Source of the DNA: Amblyornis subalaris
Lineage: Eukaryota; Chordata; Aves; Passeriformes; Ptilonorhynchidae
Assembly (NCBI GenBank): GCA_018881555.1
Contig: JACAXG010000012.1
Span: forward strand, 3,130,236 to 3,194,235
DNA length: 64,000 nt
Reading direction: 5' to 3'
A program made the position numbers and the translations under genes. Below, one piece after another: positions 24,401-42,500 of this stretch. How positions within the stretch are numbered: the first letter of the stretch is position 1; each line of letters starts with the position of its first letter. The notes under the pieces were generated by a model that was not told the origin of the DNA, ran no database searches, and saw nothing but the letters and a program-made list of their open reading frames with translations.

Positions 24401-27360
24401 GATCTCACAAGTGACCTGTTCAAAAATAAAACGGGGGAAAAAAGGGAAAAAAGGGGGGAAAAAAAGAAAAGTATATGAAATGTAAATAATAAGAGAAAAA
24501 ATTTATTCAGATAACATCCAGATATCTTACTTTTCTCGAGGGGCAACTTTTTGCCATTCAAATTTGTATTCAGTCTCTCCTTCTTGCTATAAAACAGAAA
24601 ACGTGGTAAGTTTGATTTTTTTTACAATACATTTTAAGTAAGTAAGAAGAAAACTTAGAGAAATGATGTAATGAAATACCTCTTTTGTTTCCTCTTTGAA
24701 TTTTGAGAAATCATGCAAAGAAAAGAAATGATGCATTAATGATACGTAAAAGGCAAACAGTACCCCCCCACAAGCTAAAGACAAAACATTTTATGGTTCA
24801 TATTGATCAACAGAGCAAATACTCAGGAAGTAGATTCATCTAGAGTGCACTTATAAATAACCAGCCTCTAGTATAAAGCTACAAATCCTGTAAATCCAGA
24901 ATCATCTTCTAAAACCGTACTGATTTGTTACACTCATAAAAAACATTAAACATTTTTTGCAAGAGTAGCAACAATACTTACTTTTAAATTTTTTTTTTTA
25001 AAGTTTAACAATAATTGCTACTTTAAAATCGCATTTCCTCTAAGCTTAAGAGGTTGGAACTAGAGCTTCTAAAGTTAAATAACTGCAAAACTTGTTCTAC
25101 AAGAATGAGTCCATCCAAGCATTTCCAAGTGATTTTGTGCAAATTGAAAAGATGCATTTCAATGGGAACATGTTTTCTTTTAGAGGGAATATATTTTCTT
25201 AGTTCTGNGCTTACATTCAGATCTTGCTAAAATTAAGTGATTGTTATGAGTGTTCACCAGGTACTTAGTAACTTCCATTTATGAGATTACTGAACAGTCA
25301 CAGTCAGACTCCACCGAGACAGGTCAGGCAGCACTTTTGACTACAGAATCTCAGTATTTATTGTTTTTATAACTTCTGATAATTAATTTCTTGCTCTGGT
25401 ATTTCCTATGTTTGACAAGCATCAAGCTGAATTATGGGCATAACTTTTAAACAAAAGCAACCTGTTATTTCTATAAAGGAGAGTAGGCCAAAATACAGGT
25501 TTGTGTTGTCTGAGTTGTTGCCTTAGTAAGGTCTAGTCCTCCTCATCCAATGCCTTTATAATTGGCTAAAGAAACACCCTTGGTCAAGGACACAATTTAT
25601 GCTGTTTCCTGAAAAGATATTTTATCTGTTTTTTCCCTTCACATTGAACTGTTGCTTAAAAAACCCCCAACCATTCTCTTTCAAAGAAATTAAAGTTTTG
25701 TGAAATCAAAATTATTACATTAGACGTATATATAAATAATATATATATGTCCACATATTCCCACAGAAAGAATTAAAAAATCATACCTCCTAACATTACC
25801 TCACTATGAACATGTTATTTTGAAATAAAATACATTGTGCTTATTTCTTCAGAAGGTTTTTAGCTTTGCAGTACTGTCTGCTCACAACCAGGAAACCTCA
25901 ATACCTTTCTTTGCTCCAGGTGGGGCCTCATACATGAAGTTAAGACCATTTTTCACACGCTCATCACCCATAAGCAACCTAAATAAAAAGGACAGAGTTT
26001 GCGGTGTTAGACACAAAACAGTTACATTCGTAACACTTACAAACAAAAAAAAGAAATGTGCAGTATGAAATTGTTGTGATAACCAGCATTTTTTCATTTG
26101 TTAGTGTGAGTAGCAAAATCTGAGTATCAAAAAACCTGAGACCAGTCAATGCTTTTGCATTTTACATTGTGTACTAAAAATCACACATTTCAATCTCAAC
26201 TGAAACATNACATGTTCACAGTTATGAAAAACAGATTTCTGTGTGATACAAATGTATTATTACACAAGGTTACCTGATGTTCTGTGCAACATACTTTGAA
26301 GTGAATTAGAAGACATGCACACACCACTTTAAAGAAGTTCTTGTGACTTCTGCTTAATCAGACATCCTTTAACGAATCACTGTCCTCTCCTACTACTACA
26401 GTCAATGGGAGACAGTACTTCAACTTGCTCACAGCAATATGACCTTTACTACTATGAAGACAAGACAGTAGGAAGAAGTGTATGATCTTAAGCCAATTCT
26501 CACCTATTATCATACGATTCTTGTTCTTTCAGATACTGTTGCATTAATTCTTCTTGTTTCTTCTTATCATATGATATTTTCTGTTCTGCCATCCATACCT
26601 AGTTAAAATAATTAAGTTTCTACTTTAAACAAATACAGAAACTAAAACTATTGCAAAATACATTCATGCATAAATACTTTACTGGCTTACTCGATTGAAA
26701 ATATTTAACAAGGGATGATCGCTATTCTAATAGCATGAAATACATTATTTTCATCCTGTATTTTGACAAATTAACTTCCCACAGGCAGTAATTTTGAGAA
26801 ACTCCAGGTCTCAAAAACATTTACAAACTGAAAAGACATAAGAACATTTGGTAACTCAAAGGAAAGCTCAGAAAACACTGTCTGTGTGCCACTGTCTTCC
26901 CTATAGTGACCCTTCCCCACATAAGTCTCACCAGACCTCAAGCTCCTGGTCCTCTCCGGAGTTCCTGGCATGGGGCACAGTTCTGGGAAGGCAGGTGTGA
27001 AATGTTGGGAAAATATGGGCACATCGTGACAGGTGGGGTTTTCCTGGAGGGTGTATAGTGCCTGTTTATCCTGAGAATCAGGTGTTGAAAAGCTGGAGCC
27101 AGGAAAACGCGACAGTCATACGCACCTGGGAGCAAGAAAACCCGAAGCTTCCCGTATTTACCTATTTCCCTGGCTCTTCCTTCCCCTTTGCCCCAGCCCC
27201 GGTCCCATCCCAGGGCGGTGACGAACCCTATCGGGCCGCCGCGGTGTCAGGGGCCCGTCACCCCTGGGGCACCCCCATGCCCCCTCACCTTTTTGATGTT
27301 GGACTTGGAGGCGGGGTGAAAATCCTTCTTGCACATGAAGTTGGCGAACGACTTCCCCAT
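5741..27360 (-). CDS. CIR1: CIR1, corepressor interacting with RBPJ (ten coding exons)
   Basis: Nuclear corepressor that in mammals binds RBPJ (CBF1) and recruits SAP30/HDAC complexes to silence Notch targets; it also contacts splicing factors. The joined exons encode 464 aa against about 450 in human. Visible order: an N-terminal Cir_N region opening with [20 protein letters not shown] (about residues 1-50); a CCHC zinc-knuckle-like motif (C126, C129, H134, C141); a basic Lys-rich block (about 225-255); then a Ser-rich and RS-rich tail to the stop. The start ATG sits in a near-perfect Kozak context (GCCGCCATGG). Exon phases are consistent throughout. All donors read GT except one GC. It shares a 199-bp head-to-head promoter with SCRN3. 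Odd points are a 14-nt microexon and a C-terminal tail unlike the human one. Identity is very secure; the microexon is the weakest part of the model. Confidence 0.95.
8119..8204 (-). CDS. CIR1: CIR1 coding exon 9
   Basis: Encodes [20 protein letters not shown] and TKQKQKLL (residues 196-223). CTAG acceptor, GTATGT donor. Confidence 0.94.
9691..9797 (-). CDS. CIR1: CIR1 coding exon 8
   Basis: Encodes [20 protein letters not shown] and [15 protein letters not shown] (residues 160-195), matching the mammalian protein closely. ACAG acceptor, GTAATA donor. Confidence 0.94.
12475..13055 (+). mobile_element. Solitary LTR-like endogenous retroelement
   Basis: Starts TGGTAAG and ends CCTACA (TG...CA), flanked on both sides by ATTG, a possible 4-bp target duplication. 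Inside are TATATAA (12736-12742) and AATAAA (12790-12795) about 50 bp apart, the promoter and poly(A) layout of an LTR in plus orientation, then a pyrimidine-rich U5-like part. Its G+C content is above its surroundings. Sequence from about 12305 to 12474 has similar composition and may belong to the element, which would move the left end. No intact retroviral gene is present. Confidence 0.5.
15264..15293. repeat. Perfect inverted repeat, 13-bp arms
   Basis: ATTATAAAGATGT (15264-15276) and its exact complement (15281-15293) around a TGGT loop, in CIR1 intron 7. Confidence 0.8.
19320..19396. repeat. Hairpin-forming inverted repeat, 28-bp arms
   Basis: Arms 19320-19347 and 19369-19396 match at 25 of 28 positions around a 21-nt loop; weaker complementarity extends outward on both sides. 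The three differences are all transitions. It resembles an old non-autonomous DNA transposon or one of the hairpin-type ancient vertebrate repeats. No family can be assigned by eye. Confidence 0.75.
20011..20030 (+). repeat. Tandem octamer-containing decamers
   Basis: TATTTGCATT occurs twice in direct succession; each copy contains the POU-type octamer ATTTGCAT. It lies in CIR1 intron 7. Confidence 0.6.
23781..23898 (-). CDS. CIR1: CIR1 coding exon 7, zinc knuckle
   Basis: Encodes [20 protein letters not shown] then [13 protein letters not shown] (residues 121-159). It carries the CX2CX4HX6C zinc-knuckle-like motif. A 14-kb intron follows. Confidence 0.94.
24108..24156 (-). CDS. CIR1: CIR1 coding exon 6 (GC donor)
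   Basis: Encodes [16 protein letters not shown] (residues 105-120). The downstream splice donor is CAG|GCAAGT, a classic GC-AG intron consensus rather than GT. The next exon starts cleanly with VRNVRC, so the junction is firmly placed. Confidence 0.92.
24430..24474 (+). repeat. Purine-only tract
   Basis: Alternating G runs (5, 3, 6) and A runs with no pyrimidines for over 40 bp, in the CIR1 intron between exons 5 and 6. Confidence 0.6.
24531..24586 (-). CDS. CIR1: CIR1 coding exon 5
   Basis: Encodes [18 protein letters not shown] and the first two bases of a Lys codon (residues 86-104). Flanked by ATAG acceptor and GTAAG donor. Confidence 0.92.
24680..24693 (-). CDS. CIR1: CIR1 candidate 14-nt microexon 4
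   Basis: A 14-nt segment between an AG acceptor (24694-24695) and a GTATTT donor. It supplies EETKE in the only phase that joins exon 3 to exon 5. Human CIR1 has the related stretch NKEKEETE here. A pyrimidine-rich tract lies 15-35 nt upstream. Inferred from phase and homology; a longer exon or a different acceptor is possible. Confidence 0.6.
25905..25978 (-). CDS. CIR1: CIR1 coding exon 3
   Basis: Encodes [20 protein letters not shown] and GAKK (residues 56-80), near-identical to the vertebrate CIR1 consensus as I know it. Acceptor AG at 25979-25980; donor GTATTG. It ends one base into the next codon. Confidence 0.93.
26504..26598 (-). CDS. CIR1: CIR1 coding exon 2
   Basis: Encodes [20 protein letters not shown] and the following ESYDN, the charged helical rest of the Cir_N region (residues 25-55). 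CTAG acceptor at its 5' side, GT donor after an AG that starts the next Arg codon. Confidence 0.93.
27289..27360 (-). CDS. CIR1: CIR1 coding exon 1
   Basis: Encodes residues 1-24, from MGKSFANF to SNIKK, the start of the Cir_N region that in mammals takes part in RBPJ binding. It ends in phase 0 on AAG before a GTGAGG donor. The only in-frame ATG is embedded in GCCGCCATGG. Confidence 0.93.
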
Positions 27361-27559
27361 GGCGGCGGCGGGGAGGGGAGCCGCCGGCCCCGGCACGGGC
27401 AGTGACAGAGACGGAGGTGCTCCGGTGCCGCCTCGGCCCGGCCTTCCGGGTCGGCGGGTGGGCCTTCCGCTGCGCCTCCGGCCCCGCCCGCCGCCGGTAG
27501 TGCNGCTGTCCGCGCCGGGCCCCCGCAGCGCACACGGGACTCAGCACACAGCCCTCAGC
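27361..27559. promoter_or_regulatory. CIR1/SCRN3 bidirectional CpG promoter
   Basis: The 199 bp between the divergent start codons are very G+C- and CpG-rich and have no TATA box. They hold ETS-type sites (CTTCCGG at 27443-27449; CCTTCCGC at 27463-27470) and a GC box (CCCCGCCC around 27482-27489). This is the usual design of a shared housekeeping promoter. The island extends into both first exons. Confidence 0.85.
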
Positions 27560-34153
<6,594 letters not shown>

Positions 34154-34870
34154 GAATATTATTTGAATGTGGTAAAATTCTGCATTATAATTAGGTTTTC
34201 TAATCAAGAGGATATATAGATTAACATCTTGTTTTCAGTATACCACGAATATGGACAGATGCAGATTCGTATTCAGGACAAATGGCTTTTGATTGTAAGA
34301 AGCAGTCCTGTAAAGGCTCCTAAGAGCCAGGCAGTGGCTTTGTACCTGGCACAAAGCTGTCAGCAGAGATTGATTTTGCCAACAAACAGATGCAATTAGA
34401 GTGCAGTGGCTTGACTAAACTGGGGGACAACCCCATCTCTGAATGAAGAACACCAACTCAGCTTTGGAGAACTCAGTTCTAGTGTACACACATGCAGCTT
34501 TTATAGTCAAGAGAATTGTAGTAGAATTTGAGACTACCTGAATTAAAATGGCCATGCTGAAGACTTTCTAAAATGTAGAAGCTATGATGAGCACTGAAGA
34601 AAAAGGAAGGTGATATGCAAATCAAATAAGATTGATACTCAGTTGTTTGGTAAAACCATTCTAAGATATATTTCATATATGATCCTTCTACTCCTTCAAT
34701 GTAAAACGAGGCTAAGAGTTCAAGATATATTAAAAACAATATATTGTGAGTGGTTGTGAAATCTGATGGAATTCAACAATGCAAGCATCCTGTAAGTTAC
34801 CACACAGATTTCACTTCCCTATTTTCCCCACCGTGATAGTGAAAAATAAACTTATTTATATACAAGATGA
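34154..34870 (+). other. SCRN3: SCRN3 3' UTR
   Basis: A+T-rich sequence between the stop and the first AATAAA (34845-34850); cleavage probably near 34865. Extent inferred from the signal. Another AATAAA lies near 35252. Confidence 0.5.
34845..34850 (+). terminator. SCRN3 poly(A) signal candidate
   Basis: First canonical AATAAA after the SCRN3 stop on the plus strand, followed by T-rich sequence. Confidence 0.5.
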
Positions 34871-37590
34871 TTACTGTCAAATTAGCTCTGCAATGCACTT
34901 TATAACATCATGTTCCCACATTCTAAAATGTTTCTTGGATTGTTACTTTTTAAAATTGGGCAACCAGAAAGGAAGAGGTTGGGGTACACAAGTATATACA
35001 GGTACTCAGCAGGACACTTAAAAGTACTTTTAATTTTTTTCACTTCATATAAAAGCCTTTTAAACCATGACTTATTTTGCCAAAGTTACTAGACTATGGA
35101 CTCAATTTAATCAAGCTTTTTGCCTTGCCAGGAACTCTTCCTTCCTGATGCTGTTTAAAAGTAATGATCAATATATGACACTACTTTTATTATCTGTGGC
35201 AAGGGACAAACTAAGCAAACAACAAAGAAGATTCTGATTTTATCACATGATCAATAAATCAGGATTAAAAAAAAGCACTCAAAACCCAGCACTTCTGCAA
35301 ACCTTCAGAAGAAAACACGTAATAAGAAATGGTGCATTAGAGCTGCAGCAACAATTTGTGATGTGACACTGCCTCACCACAGACACAGAAGACCACAGAA
35401 GGATCATTCTTTGATGATTTTTCTCATGCAGTTTTCTTATTTTGTAAGAAAAGCTGGTAAAAAAAGTTAAATATAGGCAAACAAAAGAATAGTCAATGAA
35501 GTTTGCAGAACGAATATGAAAATTAAAAGCTTGGCAGAATTTATTCTTTCTGATACTGCAATAAACATGAAAATTAATTTGGGATGCTGTGTTCAGATCC
35601 ACAAGAAGAAACGAATCAGTCAGGAAAGGTTCTTGAACTTTCTGGTTCTAGTGACCTAATGTGTACCACCTGGCTGTAGCAAGCAAGACTGAGTAGGAGG
35701 TAAGAGAAAGTATGTTTGAGTTGACTGAACATTTTGTGGCTGTGTTGACAACATTTCTTAGAAGTTCAATAGTACTGTGGTTCAATATAGAAGTTCAGTA
35801 GTCCAGTTTGTTAACTGGAAGATAGATTTAACAAAAATTTTCTGTGTTTGTTTTCCTTATGGATGTCTATATCTAACAATCATGTATCTTTGTCCTATTT
35901 TTGATCATCAGCTGTTCCACACTAACTCTTTCATAGCTTCAAAGCCTCAGTAAATGCCAGTTAAAACTGTGCTGGAAACCAAGGTATGAATCAAGTTTTC
36001 AGGCAGCATAGCAAACCAAGTGAAACAGTTTTATGCTACAATGCAAATATTGAAGTTATACAGGAAGAATGATAGTGAAGTTGGTGGAGGAGGCCTTTTA
36101 AGTGAACTTCTTGACCACTTACTCACAGGGTGGCAATTAATTAGGTTAAGCATATCAGTCCAGTTGTAATCTAGGCAGGTACAGTCTAACTGTGCCTCTT
36201 ATTTATGCATTGCTTTTTTCTTACTGGTCTACAGGATACAAAGTAAAAACAATGTAATGTGTGGCGATAGTTCAAGTGATGGCCAGCAGAGTACAGGATA
36301 TTTCGGTACCTTTTTCCTTGGGATTTCATCCTTCTAGAATACACGCAATGTACAAACAGAAAATAAAGATAGGATCAGGAGAAATAAATAATCCTCCCTC
36401 TCACAACCATATATTAGGAAAAAAAAAAAAAAATGAAAGTCAGAATGTCCCCTAGAGGGCAATCTTTGCATGGATTTCACCTAGGAATGCATCTTACAGC
36501 TGATTTTAAAAGGTCTAGAGCTTTATGAAGGATCGTTATTAAAATAAAGTACTGAAATTTCTAACTAGAAAACTAACTGTAGTATCCATCCCTGTTCATT
36601 ATCACAATTATTTTGAGATTAGTCCTACAAAAAAGATCCAGTTTTTCACTGAACATTCCCCTACACTTACTTGTTCAATAGATATTTTCATGGAACTTAA
36701 CTTCTAAATTGAGATTCATCCCAAACTAATCCACCTTCAAAATAAAGGAACTCATTGCACCACTGACCACTTCTTTAAAGCAAAGCTATTTCTAACTACC
36801 AGAAATCCACACAATATAATATCAACTACTGACATAACATCAAATTGTCAGCTGTTCAAAACTTGCCAGTGCTCCTTGGTGGAAGCAAATATTTACCAGA
36901 TAAAAGGGTTACTTAACTTTGTAAAGCAATTCAAAGTATTCTCAGCTTCCAGGAGTACCCAGAGACTCAGACACAGATTATTATATGCTGTATTTAATTC
37001 CTAGATTCTTTAGTCTATTTATTAACCATCACAGACTTTCATCAGACTAATAGGTATGATATCAGCAGTCACAATGTTGTAACAGTAAATCTAACAGAAT
37101 CTGGTGTTGGCTGTTAATTAAAGGTGTTCTCTGTATGAAATTTCTAACAGAGAGCCCTTCCTAAGCAGAAATATTGAGCAACTTTGTATTTAAAACACAT
37201 GTGTTCAAACCTAGGGGAAAGCACAGCCATTACAAAAAGAGAAGCAGGACTTTTATGATGAAAATGAGAAAGACGAGTGCAAGAACAATGCTATAATAAG
37301 AACTGTAAAACTGCCAAAAGATCAAATACTTGAATGTTTGAAGAATTAAAAAAAAATTGTATTTGATAAGTAGATGATAATGTGAAACGCTCCTGGTATG
37401 GACATATCGTTGTGTGGACACCCATTAACAAGTGCTTTGCCTACTTGAAAAGGATCAAGGGTGGATTTAAGAAATACCAGAATTAAACCCCAAGAGCCAT
37501 GTTAACAAATCTCTCAGAAAAATACATTTGTCGTAAACGTTGACATGCGCACATAACCCTCTCACGCACCACATCACAGCTCAGAACTCT
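34871..37590. other. Intergenic, between convergent 3' ends
   Basis: About 2.7 kb of A+T-rich sequence between the SCRN3 and GPR155 3' ends. I see a short poly-A run (about 36420-36433) but no coding exon, RNA gene or repeat I can name. Confidence 0.5.
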
Positions 37591-37606
37591 GAAATGAAGT
37601 AACAGA

Positions 37607-37612
37607 TTTATT
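37607..37612 (-). terminator. GPR155 poly(A) signal candidate, distal
   Basis: AATAAA on the minus strand in the context GTCAATAAATCTG, about 1.74 kb after the stop. Confidence 0.4.
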
Positions 37613-38720
37613 GACAAGTTGCAGTATTTAGAAGCCAGATACATTCACAGCTTCGGCTCTTAAGTCACATATATCTAATTATTCCAAAATATTTGACGCA
37701 GCTGTTTCCAACATTCATAATGGAAACACACTATTGTTTTTCTTTGTGGCCACAGCCTGATGCAAATGTCAGTTATTTTGTTGCTGGAAAACATTAAAAT
37801 ATACCAGATTGTACAGCATACATATGCAGTAGGATGCAGTTATGTTTCTGTGCATACCGCAATAAGACTGACAGTAAAAGGAATTATTTTTTCAATTTAA
37901 GTCTAGCAGGGAGTTACAGCAACCATAAAACAACTGCTTGTTGAACAGTAGCTTATGCTGCTAAAAATCACTTTTAATTCTTAACGTAGATTCAAAAGTA
38001 GCTGTAATAAAAATCTGTGTACTAAAAAAAGGAAAAAAAGAAGGGAAAGACTTTTTTAAAAAAGGATGAGAAGAGTTATTCATATGCTTGAGCAAATAAT
38101 TTTTAATACCTGGGTTCCTTTCCCGCACTATATAAAATTTTTATATAGACATATAAATGCTGTTCTTGCAGTTTTAAAAGGGCAGCATGATGGCTATCAG
38201 ATACAATACTTTGTCTTTAACCTTTTCAAAATACTGCAGAAGACACACAGGTTCTCAGATTCTGCCTTCAGTGCACAGGAATCTGAATGACACTAAAGTA
38301 ACTGTTTAAACATTGCAGGAGGATACCTGAGGTTTATTAGAAACCTGTGTTAGGCAGTCAACTAAAATCTAGGATATTTAGCTACTTTAAACCCTGATGT
38401 GGATGTTCAGTTAGGATTCTTTATATAATAGATTTAAAAGTCATTAATTTAATTTAAAAAGTTTTATGTTTTGGAAAAGAATTTTGTCTTGATTTGCACA
38501 TTTATCCGAGGCTTCCATAAAATCTTTACTTGAGGCTGGCACTTATGAATTAAACGGCAAAGGCTAATTTCAGAATGTAAAAATCAGCTCTTGACTTTAC
38601 TACCACCATAAGGCAAAATTTCAGAACAAATTGATTATTCCATTATATAATTTCCTAATTTGGGAGAGTGCTGGGTATTTTTATGGTTTTAAGATTTGGT
38701 AGGTTTGTATAAAACCATTA

Positions 38721-38726
38721 TTTATT
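38721..38726 (-). terminator. GPR155 poly(A) signal candidate, proximal
   Basis: AATAAA on the minus strand, about 0.6 kb after the stop. Confidence 0.4.
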
Positions 38727-39348
38727 CCATTCAATATTTCCTCAGCTTTAATCCTCTGACATTGGAAACATTGTCACAACCATTCTACCTTTATCTTTAA
38801 GGGAAAAAACCAGCACCTGATCCGAGGTGTAACCAGCTAGAAAAAGTTCCTGGTGTTGGACAACAGCGGAGCAGTAAAAACTGAGGTGTGATAGAAGAAA
38901 TCCTACTTCTGTGAAGTCAGGGGAAAGCCTGACTGTAAACAGGCATCAATATTTCATCACACTAAAAGAAGGAAAACATTCAGCAACATGAAAAATACCT
39001 TTCACGGGGTTTTTTTCACATTGTGGCATCACTCAAGCTGCAGTTATAATGCCTCTAAGTGACACATAACATTTTATGATTTGTTTTGCTCAAAACAGAA
39101 AAAATGCTCTAAATCCAGAGCATCTGGTTTTGTTTAGTTGCGTTCTGTTTGGACTGCTGACTAAATGTAACTTGCTACCGTTTCCTTCAGAACAGACACA
39201 AGTAGAACCACATCTCTTAACTTTACAAGAGAGAATAATGCAGTACTCTGAGAGCCCCAAGAAAGAAAGACTTCCAATTTCAGTGGTGAAGGCAGAGAAG
39301 GTGGTCACACTCACCCCTAACTACCTGTCCTATGCCTGTGTGCTCGGG

Positions 39349-39571
39349 TCAATGGCCCTCAACTGCAACTGATTTCTTAGGAATAAAGCGGTAGTACAAA
39401 TATTCATCCCGAAATTCAAATTCATTTGTAATATGCTGCACGACACCTCCTTTCAGCAGTCTGTCCCCATACATCACAGCTTCTCCACGGTCAGAGGCAA
39501 GGCCAACTTGCATGAGCCAGTTCACCAGGTCACAGCCAAAGAAGATGCCAGTGGAGATCTTTGCACCACAC
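39349..39571 (-). CDS. GPR155: GPR155 terminal coding exon 15, DEP domain
   Basis: Residues 800-873: CGAKISTGIFFGCDLVNWLM, VGLASDRGEAVMYGDRLLKG and HITNEFEFRDEYLYYRF form the DEP core. It then ends with a short tail, PKKSVAVEGH, and TGA, where human GPR155 has a longer Ser/Pro-rich tail. Confidence 0.93.
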
Positions 39572-42500
39572 CTGTATGTCAAAGGAATGATTCACCCACA
39601 TGTTCTGTAAATCTGGTATCACCACTGCACGATGGGGAAAAGCAAGGAAAAATAGCAGGAAACAAGGAAAGACATCATGATAGTTAAGAGCATGTTAGAA
39701 GAGAATTTGCAAGTTTTGTATATTAGGGACATGCCAATGTTCACTATCTTTTCCTACAAACATTTCGATGAGAAGCAATATGGACATACNAAGTTATTTT
39801 AGGCTTGTGCAAATAAATTTCAGTGGACATAAGTAGCATTTTTCCTAAAACCTCACACAATCTAATTCTATTTCTTGGATACTTACTTCCCATGTACTTC
39901 TTACCATGACCCCTTCTGCAACAAAATATCTGATCTGAAAGCAACGTGCCCCCAGCAACAGGGACTCGGTTTGAATTTTAATTTTTTATAATTTCTGAAC
40001 AGATTTAAACAGACACTAACTGCTTACATATATTGTAAACAAAAACCATTTATAACTTGCATATCCTGTTAAATATTTACCACACAGGCAGTACTAAGAA
40101 TAAACGAAACCTTTACAATAAGACTAATTTTGTTTTACATCTTTATGAGGCAATGCTGGTATCATCTACCTAGCTTCAGTAAAAATACCATGCAAAAATT
40201 TACCTGCAGCAATGAAGGTTTCTGGTTCTCTAAAACCTACTCTATGGAACCCAAGCATAGGGTTTCTGAAGGTGATTAAGAGCCAAAAGACAGCATAAGC
40301 CAAACTTTTTCCCCTATGTTTTTTCAAAGTTAAAAGCAGCAGTAACACAGAGCAAGTGTTAACATCTATTAGCAGAGACGCAAAAATGAAAATATATTAA
40401 AATCCATGGTTACAAGGTCTCAGTTACAGCATGTTTAAATCAAAGAGGAGAGGATCAAGTTAGATAAATATTTAAAATAAGATAAATGCTTTGTTTTAAT
40501 TCACAAGGAGAAATAAGACACATGAGCTAAGTTCTGCACAAACATAATATTACAACAATGAAGCAACAAATGTCATATTTTTATGTATTCTCAGGTGGAT
40601 ATATGATTAATAAAAACCACAAAATCCAACTAAATGAACAGTCCGAAGCCCAAGAAACCACAATAACAGCAGAAGCACAGGAAACACAGCTGTAAAACCT
40701 GTTCTATGTTACAACAGACATTTTCTGATATATCTTTCTTATGGAACATTACTGACTTCTGAGGAGACTGAACAGAATCATGACGCTGTCTAAAACAATT
40801 CTGGAATGTGGTTTTGGACTATCTGACCATTAAAAGACCACGCCACCCTGGCAAACTGTCCTACTTAAAAGCTCACATGACGAAAATAGCCTAAGTGTCC
40901 TGTTAGAACAATTCTTAATCTCTCCATTTTATAAATTTTTAAAAAGGCAGAATCTTTTTCTTCCTGCTGCTTCTGTCTGCATTTCTCATCCACCTACACA
41001 TATTTGAAGACATAATCCTTGATTTAGGTATCACGGTTTGCCTCTGAAAGCTTTACTGATCTCATAANTTGAGGTTTAGGCCTCATTAGAGGTACAAGCA
41101 AAAGAAATTGTATGAACTCAAAAGCTGTAGAAGTCCGAAATTCACTATAATCTCACATTGCCTCTGAGTACACACTAAAATCAGTTGCAACAGTTTTACC
41201 TCCTATAAAAGCTATTTATTAGTCAATATTCAGTCACAAATATGGACAGCTTCTTAGTCTAAAAACAAAACGAAGGGTCTCAAGTTTGATGAAACTTAGA
41301 TGCACTACTACAGGTATTATATACATTTTTTTCAGAAAGATTTTATCTTCTGAACTCTAGTTAAATGCAAAAACTGGGGAAATCCCTTAATATAAAACTT
41401 TTCATAATTTATTTAAAACCTAGATAGGATAATGTGATAACTTGCACCTCAATGTTTCAGTGTGAGACTAGAAATATTTCTCTGTTACAGTTAAATTTTT
41501 AATCCTTGAGGTTTGAATAAATATACCACACCAGGAATCACCCACAGATTAAACTGCATTTCATTATTTTCAAAAGGTGAGTTATGAGCTTTGTAACAGG
41601 TTATGTGTGCAGGGAAGAATCTTACCTTCTGTCTTTGACAATACTTTTGACACAGGGATCTCTGTGATAACGAACAAACTGTTGACAGGTCATCCTGATT
41701 TCCTCAGGTACAGAAGGATCTGTGTGCCCTGCTGCTTCTCTTCCCCCCCAGAAAAATTCAAGTCTAGGAAAAAAAAAAAGAAAAAAATAAAAATTAAAGC
41801 AAGCAAATCAAGCAGGGGCATTCTTTTGGAAACTGCAAACAACAGAATGGAACTCTTAGGAGGCTTATCGCAACCTCTTTTTGTGCCCAGTACATTACAT
41901 ATAATCTTTCTAATATATTTGCATGGCTTTTGATACAGAGGTGTTATTCAAGGCTAGGGCAGAAGGAAAGTTAGAGAGTAGCTGGGAGCCAGCTCTAGCT
42001 GCTGGGTTCACACAGCAGCCAGTTAGCTCTGTGTTAAAGATAGCTTTGTACAACTTACTCCTCCACAGTGAAAGTGCCTATCCACAAAAACTACTTGCAT
42101 GAGGTTATGAATACAGGACTTTAAAACAGTGATGATATAATCTGATTCAGCATCCATATCTAAGTTTTAATTTATCAGCTGAAATTATTTCTGAAGATCC
42201 ATCATTTGGCAAAAATTTCATCTATAAGAAGCCTGCAGGATTTTTGTGTTTGAATGTGTCATTAGAACAGCAGAAAAACCTCATGCACAGTGAACTGCAA
42301 TTACCTCTCCACAAGTGGGAGAGAAAAGAAATTTTGAAGATTAAACAAATAGGAAATGGAATGCTATAGCACTGAAAACTCAAAACCCTTCAAAAATCAT
42401 TATCTGTAATAATTAAGTTTATAGGTGTAAGTGTAAAGATTCTATTTACCTTCGCTTGAATGGTAGAATGATTAAATGCTTATCTAAGCCAAAAATACTA

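Larger units (their letters stand above)
37590..39348 (-). other. GPR155: GPR155 3' UTR (maximum extent)
   Basis: Candidate AATAAA signals on the minus strand lie at 38721-38726 (about 0.6 kb UTR) and 37607-37612 (about 1.75 kb UTR). I see no coding sequence here. Which signal is used cannot be read from sequence. Confidence 0.45.
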
